Positions 25,678-35,162 of a stretch of 40,342 nucleotides of DNA are shown in pieces (positions within the stretch are counted from its first letter, which is position 1; each line of letters begins with the position of its first letter). The stretch covers positions 1 through 40,342 of the forward strand of contig JAFGXQ010000010.1 in the NCBI GenBank assembly GCA_016936575.1, given 5' to 3'. The notes under the pieces were generated by a model. That model searched no databases. It was not told the origin of the DNA and saw only the letters and a list, made by a program, of their open reading frames with translations. This DNA comes from Deltaproteobacteria bacterium (GTDB lineage: Bacteria > Myxococcota_A > Polyangia > JAAYKL01). The translations under genes were made by a program, and so were the position numbers.

Positions 25678-25796
25678 GATGAATCACCTATGATTACAGC
25701 AGCAATGAATTAAGTAAGGCGTTGAACGGCGATGCTCGTCAGACGTCTGCCCATTGAACCAGTAGGGAACGGAAAGACGATGAAAAGGAATTGGGT

Positions 25797-26537
25797 ATGA
25801 GATTAAAAATACTGAAAACAGGACTATTGACGCTGCTGACTTTCGTCGGATTGAATTGCGGCGGTGCGCCGGCGGACACCGCAACAACGCCGGAAAATGA
25901 AACCGGTGAACCGACCACAGTCTCGTCGAACGAAGACGAAACCGTGATTGTGGAGAACCGACAGTTGGAGGTGGCTCTGGAGGAGCAGCTTAGAAGCCGG
26001 TACGAGGAAATGAGCCTGCCTACCGCGTTCATCGATAAATTGGTGGCGGCCAGGGTGGAGCTGGTTATTCCCGATTCATTCGACGGTGCGCTCCCCATCG
26101 GTAATGATGTCTGGGAATACGACTACGGTCTGGTTTCGAAAAGCGGCAAGGTCGACGTTCGCATTAAAGTACTGCCCGGTGAAATCACCGAGAAAAACGC
26201 CCAGGGGAATGTGATTTCAGTTACCAACGAGCTGATGACCACCATGATTCGTCTGAACGGTGCGAATCTCGTGGCCGATATACAGGATCACCCAGCCACT
26301 GAGGCGTCTTCGCGGTTCAATGCGACCAAGTACACCACCGGTACATTTCAGCCGATTCCCGCGTTTTCCGACAAGCCGATCGCGTCTGCCGGAATCTTTT
26401 ATAAAGAGGGATACGGACGCGTGATTGTGGTGGCATTGCTGAATAATCTCGAAGACGGGGAAACCCGGACCGAGTGGATTACCGGGGCCAATGCGATGCG
26501 GTTTGCCGATGAGCCCGGGGAGGAATCCGCCGACTGA
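25797..26537 (+). CDS. Probable lipoprotein of unknown function
   Basis: The 246-residue protein has a signal with a Cys at 21 (GLNC-GG). The -1 residue is Asn, which departs from the usual Gly/Ala/Ser of a lipobox, so lipid attachment is likely but not certain. A Thr/Glu-rich spacer follows, then a globular part (about 55-240) of mixed alpha/beta type. I do not recognise a family. The ATG at 25797 is preceded by AAGGA (25785-25789) with 7 bases between; a TTG two codons earlier is less well placed. It ends 6 bases from the convergent lepA stop. Confidence 0.65.
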   Translation: MRLKILKTGLLTLLTFVGLNCGGAPADTATTPENETGEPTTVSSNEDETVIVENRQLEVALEEQLRSRYEEMSLPTAFIDKLVAARVELVIPDSFDGALPIGNDVWEYDYGLVSKSGKVDVRIKVLPGEITEKNAQGNVISVTNELMTTMIRLNGANLVADIQDHPATEASSRFNATKYTTGTFQPIPAFSDKPIASAGIFYKEGYGRVIVVALLNNLEDGETRTEWITGANAMRFADEPGEESAD

Positions 26538-26543
26538 CAAAAT

Positions 26544-28349
26544 TCAACGGTCTTCAATTTTCAGCAGGGAGAGGAACGCTTCCTGGGGAATTTCGACCTT
26601 GCCGACCGCCTTCATTCGCTTCTTTCCCTCTTTTTGTTTTTCGAGCAGCTTGCGTTTTCGGGTGATATCACCGCCATAGCATTTCGCTGTCACGTTTTTA
26701 CGAAGCGCCTTCACATTGGTGCGGGACACCACCCGACTGCCGATGGCGGCTTGCACAGCCACCTGATATTGCTGGCGTGGAATCAGCTCTTTCAGCTTTC
26801 GGGTGAGTTCGGTGCCGATGTGATATGCACTGTCGCGGTGAACGATGGCAAACAACGCATCCACCGGTTCGCCGTTCACCAGAATATCGAGTCGCACCAG
26901 GTCATTGGGGCGATGGCCGATAATCTCGTAGTCCATCGAGGCGTACCCCTTTGAGACAGACTTCAATTTATCGAAAAAGTCGAACAGCACCTCTGCCATT
27001 GGAAGCAGATAGTTCAGAATGATTCGCCCCGGCCCCGCATATTCCAGACTCTGCTGTTCTCCACGACGATCCTGACATAATTTCATCACAGGGCCGACGA
27101 AATCCTGGGGGACGTGAATTGACGTTTTGATATAGGGCTCTTCAATCTTCGCGATATCTCCCGCGGGTGGCAGATGAGCGGGGTTGTCAATTTCGATGAT
27201 GTGTCCGTCTTTGTGGCTGACGCGATACACCACCGTCGGTGCGGTGGTGACAATGTCGAGGTCATATTCGCGCTCCAGTCGTTCCTGAATAATCTCCATA
27301 TGCAGCAGCCCCAGGAACCCGCAACGGAATCCGAATCCCAGCGCTTCCGACGTTTCAGGCTCAAACACGAAAGACGAATCGTTCAGTATGAGTTTGTCCA
27401 TGGAATCGCGAAGTTCGTCGTATTGTGCCGGTTCGGTGGGAAACACGCCGCAGAACACCATCGGTTTGATTACTCGAAAACCGGGTAGCGGATCTTTGGC
27501 CGGGTCATCGGCTGCGGTGATGGTGTCGCCGACTTTGGTTTCGTGCACCGACTTGATGGTGCAGATCACATAGCCCACATCGCCCGACGTGAGCGAGTTC
27601 AGCTTTACCGGTTCGGGGCTGAATGCACCGACCTCCGACACCTCATACCGTTTGTCGGTGGCCATGAAATCGACCTTCATGCCTTTGCGTATCTCCCCGC
27701 TTTTCATACGAACCAACACAATCGCACCGCGGTAGGTGTCGTACCAAGAGTCAAAGATCAATGCACGCAGGTGCGACTCGTCTTCATGTGCTTTTGGGGG
27801 AGGAATGCGCCGCACGACGGCTTCCAGAACCTGATCCACACCCTGACCGGTTTTCGCTGAAATCTGCAGTGCGTCTTCTGTATCGAGCCCTAAAACCTCT
27901 TCAATCTGTTGCAGGGCGGAATCCACATCTGCGCCGTTGACGTCGATTTTATTTAGTACCGGAATAATTTCGAGGTTGGAGTTGATGGCCAGATACGCGT
28001 TGGCCAGAGTTTGCGCCTGTACCCCCTGGGTGGCATCCACCAGTAGTACAGCGCCTTCACATGCCTCGAGGGCCCGTTCCACCTCATAGTTGAAATCGAC
28101 ATGGCCGGGGGTGTCAATCAGGTTCAATGTATATGTTTCGCCGTTCGCGGCGGTGTAAGGCAGCCTTGCGGTTTGGGCTTTGATTGTGATTCCGCGTTCC
28201 CTCTCCAAGTCCATTTTATCCAGATACTGATCTTTTTTACTGCGCTCATCCACTGCTCCGGTCAATTCCAGAATGCGGTCTGCCAATGTGGATTTTCCGT
28301 GATCAATATGCGCAATGATACAGAAGTTCCTGGTTTTTGATAAATTCAA
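26544..28349 (-). CDS. lepA: Elongation factor 4 (LepA), ribosome-dependent GTPase
   Basis: The 601-residue protein is full length for LepA. The GTPase P-loop is [10 protein letters not shown] (13-22), with DTPGHVDF and NKID following. The middle and C-terminal domains have the typical LepA C-terminal part ([25 protein letters not shown]). EF4 helps stalled or mis-translocated ribosomes and affects ribosome assembly. The first codon is TTG with a strong AAGGAG (28357-28362) 7 bases upstream. In many proteobacteria lepA is followed by lepB; here it is alone, and its end faces a lipoprotein gene. Confidence 0.97.
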   Translation of the reverse strand: MNLSKTRNFCIIAHIDHGKSTLADRILELTGAVDERSKKDQYLDKMDLERERGITIKAQTARLPYTAANGETYTLNLIDTPGHVDFNYEVERALEACEGAVLLVDATQGVQAQTLANAYLAINSNLEIIPVLNKIDVNGADVDSALQQIEEVLGLDTEDALQISAKTGQGVDQVLEAVVRRIPPPKAHEDESHLRALIFDSWYDTYRGAIVLVRMKSGEIRKGMKVDFMATDKRYEVSEVGAFSPEPVKLNSLTSGDVGYVICTIKSVHETKVGDTITAADDPAKDPLPGFRVIKPMVFCGVFPTEPAQYDELRDSMDKLILNDSSFVFEPETSEALGFGFRCGFLGLLHMEIIQERLEREYDLDIVTTAPTVVYRVSHKDGHIIEIDNPAHLPPAGDIAKIEEPYIKTSIHVPQDFVGPVMKLCQDRRGEQQSLEYAGPGRIILNYLLPMAEVLFDFFDKLKSVSKGYASMDYEIIGHRPNDLVRLDILVNGEPVDALFAIVHRDSAYHIGTELTRKLKELIPRQQYQVAVQAAIGSRVVSRTNVKALRKNVTAKCYGGDITRKRKLLEKQKEGKKRMKAVGKVEIPQEAFLSLLKIEDR

Positions 28350-28356
28350 CGGATCA

Positions 28357-28362
28357 CTCCTT
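28357..28362 (-). promoter_or_regulatory. Shine-Dalgarno of lepA that supports a TTG start
   Basis: The minus strand reads AAGGAG, then 7 bases, then TTG-AAT-TTA. The conserved N-terminus begins just there, so TTG is the real start. Confidence 0.7.
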
Positions 28363-28501
28363 GGTTTTCAAGTTCGCGGTGCGGATGTGCAGCTCAAACA
28401 AAATCGCAGCGATTGTATTCATGAGCGTTTGAATGTAAATTAAATTAGTGATGAAAAAATCGCTTCCAAGGCAGCTGCAATTGTACTAATTAGGCATTAC
28501 C

Positions 28502-29653
28502 ATGATAAAGATGAGAAGTTCGATATATTTTTTGCTGTTCGCCTCTATTTTCAGCAGTCTGCTATTCATCGGGTGTAAAGAATCCAGTTACGACATTGAA
28601 ATGCTGGCGCATGATCCCGAAACTGATTCTATTGTCTACAAAGTGAATACAGTCGAAACTCTGACAGATCTTCATCGGCTGGAGGGAAGGGCGACCACCG
28701 TTCTGGGAGGACTGTCAATTGAGTTGGATTATCAGCTTCAGGAGGTGCGCTGGAACGAGGTGGGTTCCTCTGTCGCATTTAACGCCCTGAAAGCCGGCGA
28801 TGTGTATTATCCTGAAGACTACAGTTCTCTGGCAATGATTTCGGTATATTACGGTATTGAGCGAGCCATGTTGTTTTTTGAATCCGTCGGCATGGAAAAA
28901 AATCGGTTGGAAAATCTGGAAACCTACTATTTTGCCGAAGTGATTTCAATTGATGAGCTGGGGCAGATCGAAGACGAAGCGGCCGCAAACAACGCCTTTT
29001 ATATGCCCATCGATGAGAATGATCGCGGATTTTATATTTTGCCGTTCACGATTGATGTGGGCGTTCCACTGTCAATGAATCCCGGGGTATTGACCCACGA
29101 ATACACCCATGCGGTGTTTCAGGAGCTGATTCTAGACAACCTGACAAACGGTCTTGCCGCCGGTCAGGTGAACGACAATTATCTTTATGGCCTGAATGAA
29201 GGGTTGGCAGATGTGTTCGCAGTTGCCCTCACGGGGGATCCCGATTACATCAGACCGTCTATCAGCGATATTCAGGTGACTCGAAATGCCGCGGAGATTA
29301 TCGAATACAAAGCGGTATATGATATGGACGCGGAATCCCTGGGGCCGCTGCAGTTCAATCCTTATGTAATCGGCGCATTTGTGTCCGCGACGCTGTACGA
29401 GATGGAGCGGCGTTTTCAAGGGCTCCCGTCAAACAGCACAGGTATTCCCGGACTCGCAATGCGGCAGGAGGTGGCAACCGCGGCGTTCAGCTCGATGAAA
29501 GCCCTTGGCGATTACGGCGCCGAATACTTCGTTCTCACGGATTTTTTCAATCAGTTACTTTCTCAATTCAGTGCCGCAAGGCAACCCGTTGCGTGTCAGG
29601 TGCTCGCTGAACGATATGCGATACATTATTCAGAACTGGAAGTATGCCATTGA
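28502..29653 (+). CDS. Lipoprotein with gluzincin metallopeptidase motif
   Basis: The 383-residue protein has a lipoprotein signal (LFIGC, Cys25). Its centre carries H199-E-Y-T-H203 and, 29 residues on, E233 in LNEGLADVF, the HExxH plus NExxxD layout of thermolysin-like gluzincins. This suggests a zinc metallopeptidase on the outside of the cell membrane or on the outer membrane. The overall length and the flanking sequence do not match the classical M4 enzymes, and no propeptide is recognisable. The ATG at 28502 is preceded by a weak TAGG; ATG at 28511 is a close alternative. The next gene starts 10 bases inside its end, so the barrel protein is cotranscribed and may be its carrier or substrate. 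Confidence 0.75.
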   Translation: MIKMRSSIYFLLFASIFSSLLFIGCKESSYDIEMLAHDPETDSIVYKVNTVETLTDLHRLEGRATTVLGGLSIELDYQLQEVRWNEVGSSVAFNALKAGDVYYPEDYSSLAMISVYYGIERAMLFFESVGMEKNRLENLETYYFAEVISIDELGQIEDEAAANNAFYMPIDENDRGFYILPFTIDVGVPLSMNPGVLTHEYTHAVFQELILDNLTNGLAAGQVNDNYLYGLNEGLADVFAVALTGDPDYIRPSISDIQVTRNAAEIIEYKAVYDMDAESLGPLQFNPYVIGAFVSATLYEMERRFQGLPSNSTGIPGLAMRQEVATAAFSSMKALGDYGAEYFVLTDFFNQLLSQFSAARQPVACQVLAERYAIHYSELEVCH

Positions 29654-30549
29654 AATTATTACACTTTTGGGTTATTGCAGCACTGTACAGTTTACCGTAT
29701 ACATTACATGCTCAGACCGTTGAACCGAGCGAGGCGCAACAGGTAGAGAGTTCTGTGAATCAACCATCGGACACCGATTCGCAAGACGACGTTTCGGCGA
29801 CACCGTCCAGTGTGCCCATTGCACCGGTGGCGTCTGAGGGGGGCAATCCCGTTCAACCCGCAGCGCCTTCTGTTCCTGTATCCACTGAACTTAAACCATT
29901 ATCTGCTGCTGATTTAACTGTCCACCAGGTGCATCCGCAGGAAGCAGGAGAAGATAATGATTCCGACGTTGAGGGTTCTGAACCGCCGGTGGCGCCGTTG
30001 GATCCGCTGGGTTTCTGGTTCGGCGGTGGTTTTCTGCTCGGGAGCGGCTTGCACGAGCACCCTGAAAAAAAGAATGATTTCGATAGTGCAGTGGCGCTCG
30101 GACCGTTGCTTAAGTTTCGGTTTGCTCAATTTTGGAAACTTCGACTCGGGCTGAACCTGGGATTTATCTATTTTGCTCATCATATGTCCGAGGGTAACGA
30201 TACCATTCACGTAACAACCCAATATAGTCGTTTTCAGACAGTGGGAACGGTCCAGTTTCATGCGCGTGCATTCTACGTGACCGGATTATTCGGCGCGGCC
30301 TTTACCATCGTTTCGATGAATTCTGAATTGACTCAAAACGGCACGACAGAAACTTCGGAGTTGACCGGAATCGATTCAAGCTACCTGATGGGGCTCGACG
30401 TGGGGCTGGAGTTCGGAAAGCATTTATTCAAGCTAAAAAGGGAAATGGAAGTGGCCGCGGCAGCGGATTGGACAAGGCGGGGTGAACGCGATGACATTTC
30501 CATATTCTTCAATCTGAACGTCGAGTTAATTTCCAAATTTGATAATTGA
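29644..30549 (+). CDS. Outer-membrane beta-barrel protein with Pro/Glu/Ser-rich periplasmic segment
   Basis: The 301-residue protein has a signal peptide (1-23, LHA-Q). Residues 24-115 form a low-complexity segment rich in Pro, Ser, Val, Glu and Asp. From about 118 onward the sequence alternates in barrel fashion (GFWFGGGFLLGSG, LKFRFAQFWKLRLGLNLGFIYF, VGTVQFHARAFYVTGLFGAAF). It ends NVELISKFDN, which lacks the usual terminal Phe. The start overlaps the metallopeptidase gene by 10 bases. No function can be assigned; a surface or secretion-linked role is possible. Confidence 0.65.
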   Translation: MPLKLLHFWVIAALYSLPYTLHAQTVEPSEAQQVESSVNQPSDTDSQDDVSATPSSVPIAPVASEGGNPVQPAAPSVPVSTELKPLSAADLTVHQVHPQEAGEDNDSDVEGSEPPVAPLDPLGFWFGGGFLLGSGLHEHPEKKNDFDSAVALGPLLKFRFAQFWKLRLGLNLGFIYFAHHMSEGNDTIHVTTQYSRFQTVGTVQFHARAFYVTGLFGAAFTIVSMNSELTQNGTTETSELTGIDSSYLMGLDVGLEFGKHLFKLKREMEVAAAADWTRRGERDDISIFFNLNVELISKFDN

Positions 30550-30567
30550 AACACAAAAAAAATAAGC

Positions 30568-30591
30568 ACTTTACAATGAAATCGGTAAAGT
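30568..30591. terminator. Hairpin after the barrel gene
   Basis: ACTTTAC and GTAAAGT form a perfect 7-base stem across a 10-base loop, 19 bases after the stop. On the plus strand no T run follows. On the minus strand an eight-T run follows a few bases after the stem, but no minus-strand gene ends there. Confidence 0.3.
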
Positions 30592-30854
30592 ATTACCTTA
30601 AGCAAAGCCCATTGCGTTTTAGTTGACATAATATATCTTCTGCGACACAGAAAGTTTGGGTTGAGACACTCTATCATTTCCTTGCAGCACCCACCGGACA
30701 GCCCGAATTTCTCCGTTTTCGATATTGACCGCGGTTTGCGAAAAATCCAGTTTTCGCACGAATTCCACTTGTTAAACGTTCAGTATTCTTTTACGGTGAA
30801 CTATCACGCAGCATTTTGTTCACATTGAATTAACTGCTGCAGAAAGGTGCTTCG
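30592..30854. other. Intergenic stretch before the zinc-ribbon gene
   Basis: About 260 bases (305 with the hairpin before it) with no supported gene. A perfect TTGACA is present at 30623-30628, but no -10 hexamer lies at 16-18 bases. Confidence 0.5.
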
Positions 30855-31049
30855 ATGCCTCGTCCCACCAAAAAAGAAATCAAGAAATGTGACAAATGCG
30901 GGAAACTGGCGGTAGTTCGTTATAAAAACGAATGGTACTGCGGCCCTTGCCTGAATCCTGAACCCACACTGGAATATCTCCAGATGGAACGAGAACGGGC
31001 AAACGGCCAATGGGGTCATGTTCCGTATGATATGTGGCATAAAGTGTAA
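30855..31049 (+). CDS. Small zinc-ribbon-like protein
   Basis: The 64-residue protein is basic at its start and has two CxxC pairs, C12/C15 and C29/C32, 13 residues apart, followed by an acidic and aromatic tail (QWGHVPYDMWHKV). The pattern CDKCGKLAVVRY..WYCGPC is that of a single zinc ribbon. AAAGG at 30843-30847, 7 bases before the ATG, supports the start. A hairpin with a T run follows the stop. It shares spacing with the small protein at 1307-1543. It precedes ftsK but is separated by the terminator. Function unknown. Confidence 0.75.
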   Translation: MPRPTKKEIKKCDKCGKLAVVRYKNEWYCGPCLNPEPTLEYLQMERERANGQWGHVPYDMWHKV

Positions 31050-31055
31050 AAATAT

Positions 31056-31090
31056 CCTTTTATTGACTATATTATAAAGGCTGTTTTTTT
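31056..31090 (+). terminator. Rho-independent terminator after the zinc-ribbon gene
   Basis: CCTTTTAT at 31056-31063 pairs with ATAAAGG at 31074-31080, with one bulged base. Seven Ts follow at 31084-31090 after CTG. This is the best intrinsic terminator in the window, although its stem is AT-rich. Confidence 0.5.
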
Positions 31091-31111
31091 GACTTCGCAC
31101 GTGATTCCTCG

Positions 31112-31141
31112 TTATTTACTCTTGTGTACAGGAGTAAATAA
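31112..31141 (+). promoter_or_regulatory. Perfect inverted repeat covering the ftsK ribosome site
   Basis: TTATTTACTC at 31112-31121 is exactly complementary to GAGTAAATAA at 31132-31141 with a 10-base loop. The right arm contains most of the AGGAG ribosome site (31130-31134) and the first base of the start codon. If it forms in the mRNA it would hide the site and limit translation; in DNA it could be an operator. Confidence 0.5.
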
Positions 31142-33510
31142 TGAGCAAAAGATCTGCAAATTCCGTATCAGAAGAGTTTGAGGTTCCAGACGAGTTGGAA
31201 CTGGAAGTTCCTTCCCGCTGGCACGAGGTGTTGGGAGTTATTGTCACTTCCCTGGCATTGGTGATGGCGCTCGCATTGTTTTCGTATGACGGCTTGCAGG
31301 AGAACGGTTCTCCGGTTGCCGGCGGAAACGTGGTCGGACCGGCAGGCACCTGGATGGCATTTGTGTTCTTTTCTGCTTTCGGGGCCGCCGCGTATATGGT
31401 GAATCTCGCCATGTGGGTGTTTGCGGCATGTCTCTTCACCGGTTATGCCTATAAAGTGAGCGCCAAAGGAGTTATCGGTAGTCTGATAATCGTCGTTTTT
31501 TCTTCTATCGCGATGAACTCACTGCTGGTTGATCCGGTTGCCGGTGGTCATGCGGGCGGCGGCGTAATCGGCGGAATACTGGGCGAATTGCTCAATTCTG
31601 TGCTGTCGACTGCCGGCACATATATCGTGACATTCGGTGCCATTTTGCTCACATTGTTGATTATCACAGATATATCGCTGTTTCTGGTTGGGCGGACTGT
31701 CGGCCTGCTGCTGCTTTCCGGAGTAAAAATGCTGGCAGGGTTCATGTGGCGCGTGGCGAAAGCCTGGACCGCGGAACTGCCCGAAGATGAAGAGGAAGAA
31801 TCCGAACAAACAGTAGCCGAAATCAAGGCGAAACGAAAAAAACAAAAAGAATCGCCTGCCGAAGAGAGTATTGCTGAAGCTGAAGAGAAAGTTGAACCTC
31901 TTATGGTGCAGCCGAAAATCGTTCAGAAGACCAAACCGGCAGTCGCGAAAAGTGACGAACCGGCTCTACCGGAAATCAACCAGAAGGCACACGGAGATTT
32001 TCAGTTGCCGTCTCTGTCAATGTTGGCCGCACCTGAAAAATCAAGTTCAAATATTGACGAACAATACCTACAGGATAACGCGGTGAAACTGATGTCGGTT
32101 TTAAAGGACTTCGGCATTACCGGCGAGGTGAAGGAAATTCATCCGGGCCCGGTGGTCACCATGTTTGAATTTCAGCCTCGCTCCGGGACAAAGCTTTCAA
32201 AAATAGGCAGTCTGTCCAACGAAGTGGCGATGGCGTTGGAAGTCACTCGGGTTCGTATTGTGGCTCCGATTCCCGGGAAGAATGCGGTTGGTTTTGAACT
32301 CCCCAACAAAGAGCGCGAGATGGTTCGATTGCGCGAAATATTTGAAGACAAATGCTTTGCTCAGACCAAAGCCAAGTTGCCGATGGCGCTCGGAAAAGAC
32401 ATTTCCGGCGCCCCATTCGCAGTGGATTTGGCCAAAATGCCGCACCTGCTGATGGCGGGAACCACCGGTTCGGGAAAATCGGTATCTGTGAATACCATGC
32501 TGCTCAGTTTTCTATATACCTATACCCCTGATGAACTGCGTCTGCTGCTCATTGATCCGAAGATGATTGAGTTTCAACCGTACAACCACATTCCGCATCT
32601 GCTGCTTCCTGTGGTCACGGATATGAGTCAGGCATGTCTCGCACTCAAATGGGGCGTCGACGAAATGGAACGTAGATATCAGTTGTTCGCCGATATGGGG
32701 TCGAAAAACCTCGAATCTTATAATAATAAGGTTGAGAAGATTCTGGAAAAGGCCCGCGAAAAACAAGAGACTCCCCTCCCCGCTGAAACGGCAATCACCG
32801 CAGAAGGCACTGTGGTGGAATTCGGCGAAGAAGATCGCGTGGTGCAGCCCGCCAAACTTCCCGAGAAATTACCGCTAATCGTAATTTGTATTGATGAGCT
32901 GGCCGATTTGATGATGGTTGCCGCCAAAGACGTCGAAAATTCAATTGCCCGCTTGGCGCAGAAGGCCCGTGCATCCGGCATTCATTTAATAGTGGCCACG
33001 CAGCGTCCGTCCACCGATGTGGTGACCGGACTTATCAAAGCCAATTTCCCGGCCCGACTCAGTTGTCAGGTGTCTTCGGGAATTGACTCGCGTACGATTC
33101 TGGGAACCAACGGCGCTGAACATCTGCTCGGAAACGGCGATATGCTGATCATTCCTCCCGGCACCTCGGATGCGATTCGCGTTCAGGGAGCATTTGTGAG
33201 TGAAGAGGAAGTGGTGGACGTGGTTGATTTTCTGAAGAAGCAGGCCCTTCCTGAATATGACGACGAGATTTTAAAACCGCGCGAAGACGAAGGCGGAGGC
33301 GATGTGGATGACGAAGAAAAAGACGAAATGTACGATCAGGCGGTAGCAATCGTTGCAGAGGCGCAAACCTGCTCTATATCTATGTTGCAGCGAAAATTGC
33401 GCATTGGATACAATCGCTCTGCCCGGATTGTTGAAATTATGGAAAAAGAAGGCGTCGTTGGCCCGGCAAACGGCGTCAACAAACGCGAGGTTCTCATCTC
33501 TCCCCAATGA
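31141..33510 (+). CDS. ftsK: FtsK/SpoIIIE-family DNA translocase
   Basis: The 789-residue protein has an N-terminal membrane part with about four or five helices (about 25-200), a charged linker rich in Lys, Glu and Pro (about 205-300), and the hexameric motor. Walker A is GTTGSGKS (440-447) and Walker B is LLLIDPKM; the segment IARLAQKARASGIHLIVATQRPS is the family hallmark. The C-terminal gamma winged helix (about 720-789, with QRKLRIGYNRSARI) should read KOPS-like polar DNA sequences and act on XerCD at dif. It moves chromosome ends during division. AGGAG precedes the ATG. It is a standard length for the family without a long linker. Confidence 0.96.
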   Translation: MSKRSANSVSEEFEVPDELELEVPSRWHEVLGVIVTSLALVMALALFSYDGLQENGSPVAGGNVVGPAGTWMAFVFFSAFGAAAYMVNLAMWVFAACLFTGYAYKVSAKGVIGSLIIVVFSSIAMNSLLVDPVAGGHAGGGVIGGILGELLNSVLSTAGTYIVTFGAILLTLLIITDISLFLVGRTVGLLLLSGVKMLAGFMWRVAKAWTAELPEDEEEESEQTVAEIKAKRKKQKESPAEESIAEAEEKVEPLMVQPKIVQKTKPAVAKSDEPALPEINQKAHGDFQLPSLSMLAAPEKSSSNIDEQYLQDNAVKLMSVLKDFGITGEVKEIHPGPVVTMFEFQPRSGTKLSKIGSLSNEVAMALEVTRVRIVAPIPGKNAVGFELPNKEREMVRLREIFEDKCFAQTKAKLPMALGKDISGAPFAVDLAKMPHLLMAGTTGSGKSVSVNTMLLSFLYTYTPDELRLLLIDPKMIEFQPYNHIPHLLLPVVTDMSQACLALKWGVDEMERRYQLFADMGSKNLESYNNKVEKILEKAREKQETPLPAETAITAEGTVVEFGEEDRVVQPAKLPEKLPLIVICIDELADLMMVAAKDVENSIARLAQKARASGIHLIVATQRPSTDVVTGLIKANFPARLSCQVSSGIDSRTILGTNGAEHLLGNGDMLIIPPGTSDAIRVQGAFVSEEEVVDVVDFLKKQALPEYDDEILKPREDEGGGDVDDEEKDEMYDQAVAIVAEAQTCSISMLQRKLRIGYNRSARIVEIMEKEGVVGPANGVNKREVLISPQ

Positions 33511-33546
33511 TGCGTCCTTCAATGATGAGCGATACATTGCAAAAAA

Positions 33547-35049
33547 ATGTTGAAACTATTTGAATCTTTACATGAAAGAATGAAGTCGCTGAGGCCGAGA
33601 AAGCCGGTTTCCGTAAACCGTGTTTTGATTTTGAATTTTTATATGAAACAGTACGGCGGCAGTGAATTGATGACCCTTGATTTGGCCAAGTGTTTTAAAG
33701 ACCGAAAGTGTGATGTCACCGTTGTGACATATATACTGGGAGAACCCATGAAGTCTCATTTGGAAGACTACGGTATCACGGTATGCACGCTGAACGAGTT
33801 TTCATCCGATAAAGCGCCGAATCAATTTGATTTGATCTGGTCGACACATTGGCCTTTGTTCGCGCGTCTTGTGAATTATCGGACGGATCTGCAGTGGAAA
33901 AAACTTGTGCAGTGCACCATGTCCCCTGTGCTTGATATTGAATCGATCATCTTTTTTATTAAAGAAACAGACCTTGTGGTGTTTCAGGCGGCGTCGAATA
34001 AAAGAGTTCAAATGAGATACATCGAAACGCAGGTCCCCGACCCGAAGATCAACATTCTGCCGAATCCGTATCGTCTGGCTGATGTCCAGGGGGCAACCCG
34101 GCCGTTGAAATCCCTGAAAAAAGCGATATTCATTAGTAATTATACGACTTCTCATGTTTTTGAGTTGCAATCACAGCTTCTTGAAAAACATAATGTCACA
34201 TTGGACATATTCGGTTCAGTCACCGAGCAGAAACTGATTACCGCCGAGGTGATTGATGAATATGATTTACTCATTTCTATCGGACGAACCTGTCAGCTCG
34301 GTTTGTTGAGAAAGATTCCCGTATACATATTCGGCAGGTTTGGAACAGACGGGTACATTACCGCTGATAACATGGAAGAGCTCGTAGACAGAAATTTCAC
34401 AGGGAATGTGTATGGTTTTCAATATTCTGTCGATGAACTGATTGCCGATATTTCAACAAATTATGAGCGCGCGGTGAACGATGTGGATGATCTCTGTGAA
34501 AAAGCATTATCGCAGTTTATCATGGAGCCGTACCTTGATGCGTTCATTGATGATTTGGGTGCGGACAACGGCTATCGTACACCTGAAGATTTAAGTTGGG
34601 GCGAGTGTTATCTCGCATTGAAAATGTCTGCGAAATTCGTCAATTCTCCGTATCTGTACCCATATCGAAAAATTGAGGTTTCCAGAATGGAAGTCGTCAA
34701 AGAGACTCACCACCGGATATTACTGTTCAATGTGGATACCGAAAAGAAGGAATTGGTATACCAGAAAGACACACAGGTTGTCAGCGTCACCGGGGTGCTA
34801 TTGCTAAAAGAGGGCGATTCCTTTCATTTCAGAATAAACTCTCCGAAAGAATATCAGGTGTCGGTTACCAAGGGCATTAAAAGTCCGGGCGTGAAAAACA
34901 AATTTCCTCATCTGGCGATCAGTGAATCTTCAAGGTTTGAAATTCTTGTTAAAATAGAAACCGCTGTATCTGAACCCATTGAAATTTTCTGTGTTGCCGA
35001 TGATGAAGAATTTCCGTTAGCCGGAATACATATCATTAAGGTGATCTGA
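33547..35049 (+). CDS. GT-B type glycosyltransferase-like protein with C-terminal beta domain
   Basis: The 500-residue protein begins with the GT4-like signature RVLILNFYMKQYGGSELMTLDLA, typical of the N-terminal Rossmann half, and its second half (about 185-320: KKAIFISNYTT, LDIFGSVTE, DEYDLLISIGRTCQLGLL) matches the donor half, though the usual E(x7)E pair is not clear. The last 140 residues (about 360-500) are beta-rich and not a known glycosyltransferase part. The sequence looks more AT-rich than its neighbours, which may hint at transfer. The ATG at 33547 has no clear ribosome site; ATG at 33580 is an alternative. It starts 36 bases after ftsK. The sugar and acceptor are unknown. Confidence 0.65.
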   Translation: MLKLFESLHERMKSLRPRKPVSVNRVLILNFYMKQYGGSELMTLDLAKCFKDRKCDVTVVTYILGEPMKSHLEDYGITVCTLNEFSSDKAPNQFDLIWSTHWPLFARLVNYRTDLQWKKLVQCTMSPVLDIESIIFFIKETDLVVFQAASNKRVQMRYIETQVPDPKINILPNPYRLADVQGATRPLKSLKKAIFISNYTTSHVFELQSQLLEKHNVTLDIFGSVTEQKLITAEVIDEYDLLISIGRTCQLGLLRKIPVYIFGRFGTDGYITADNMEELVDRNFTGNVYGFQYSVDELIADISTNYERAVNDVDDLCEKALSQFIMEPYLDAFIDDLGADNGYRTPEDLSWGECYLALKMSAKFVNSPYLYPYRKIEVSRMEVVKETHHRILLFNVDTEKKELVYQKDTQVVSVTGVLLLKEGDSFHFRINSPKEYQVSVTKGIKSPGVKNKFPHLAISESSRFEILVKIETAVSEPIEIFCVADDEEFPLAGIHIIKVI

Positions 35050-35162
35050 CGCACGGCGCATGTTGTCCGTTGCCCTTGTTTCGCAATCGAATAACAATCA
35101 TTTTTTTCTTTGTCATTTCTTAAAAACGAGTCAGACTTATACTTTCACAAGGGTGTTTGAAC

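Noticed and set aside
30623-30628. TTGACA as a promoter for the zinc-ribbon gene
   Set aside because: No -10 hexamer is found at 16-18 bases, and the gene starts more than 220 bases away.
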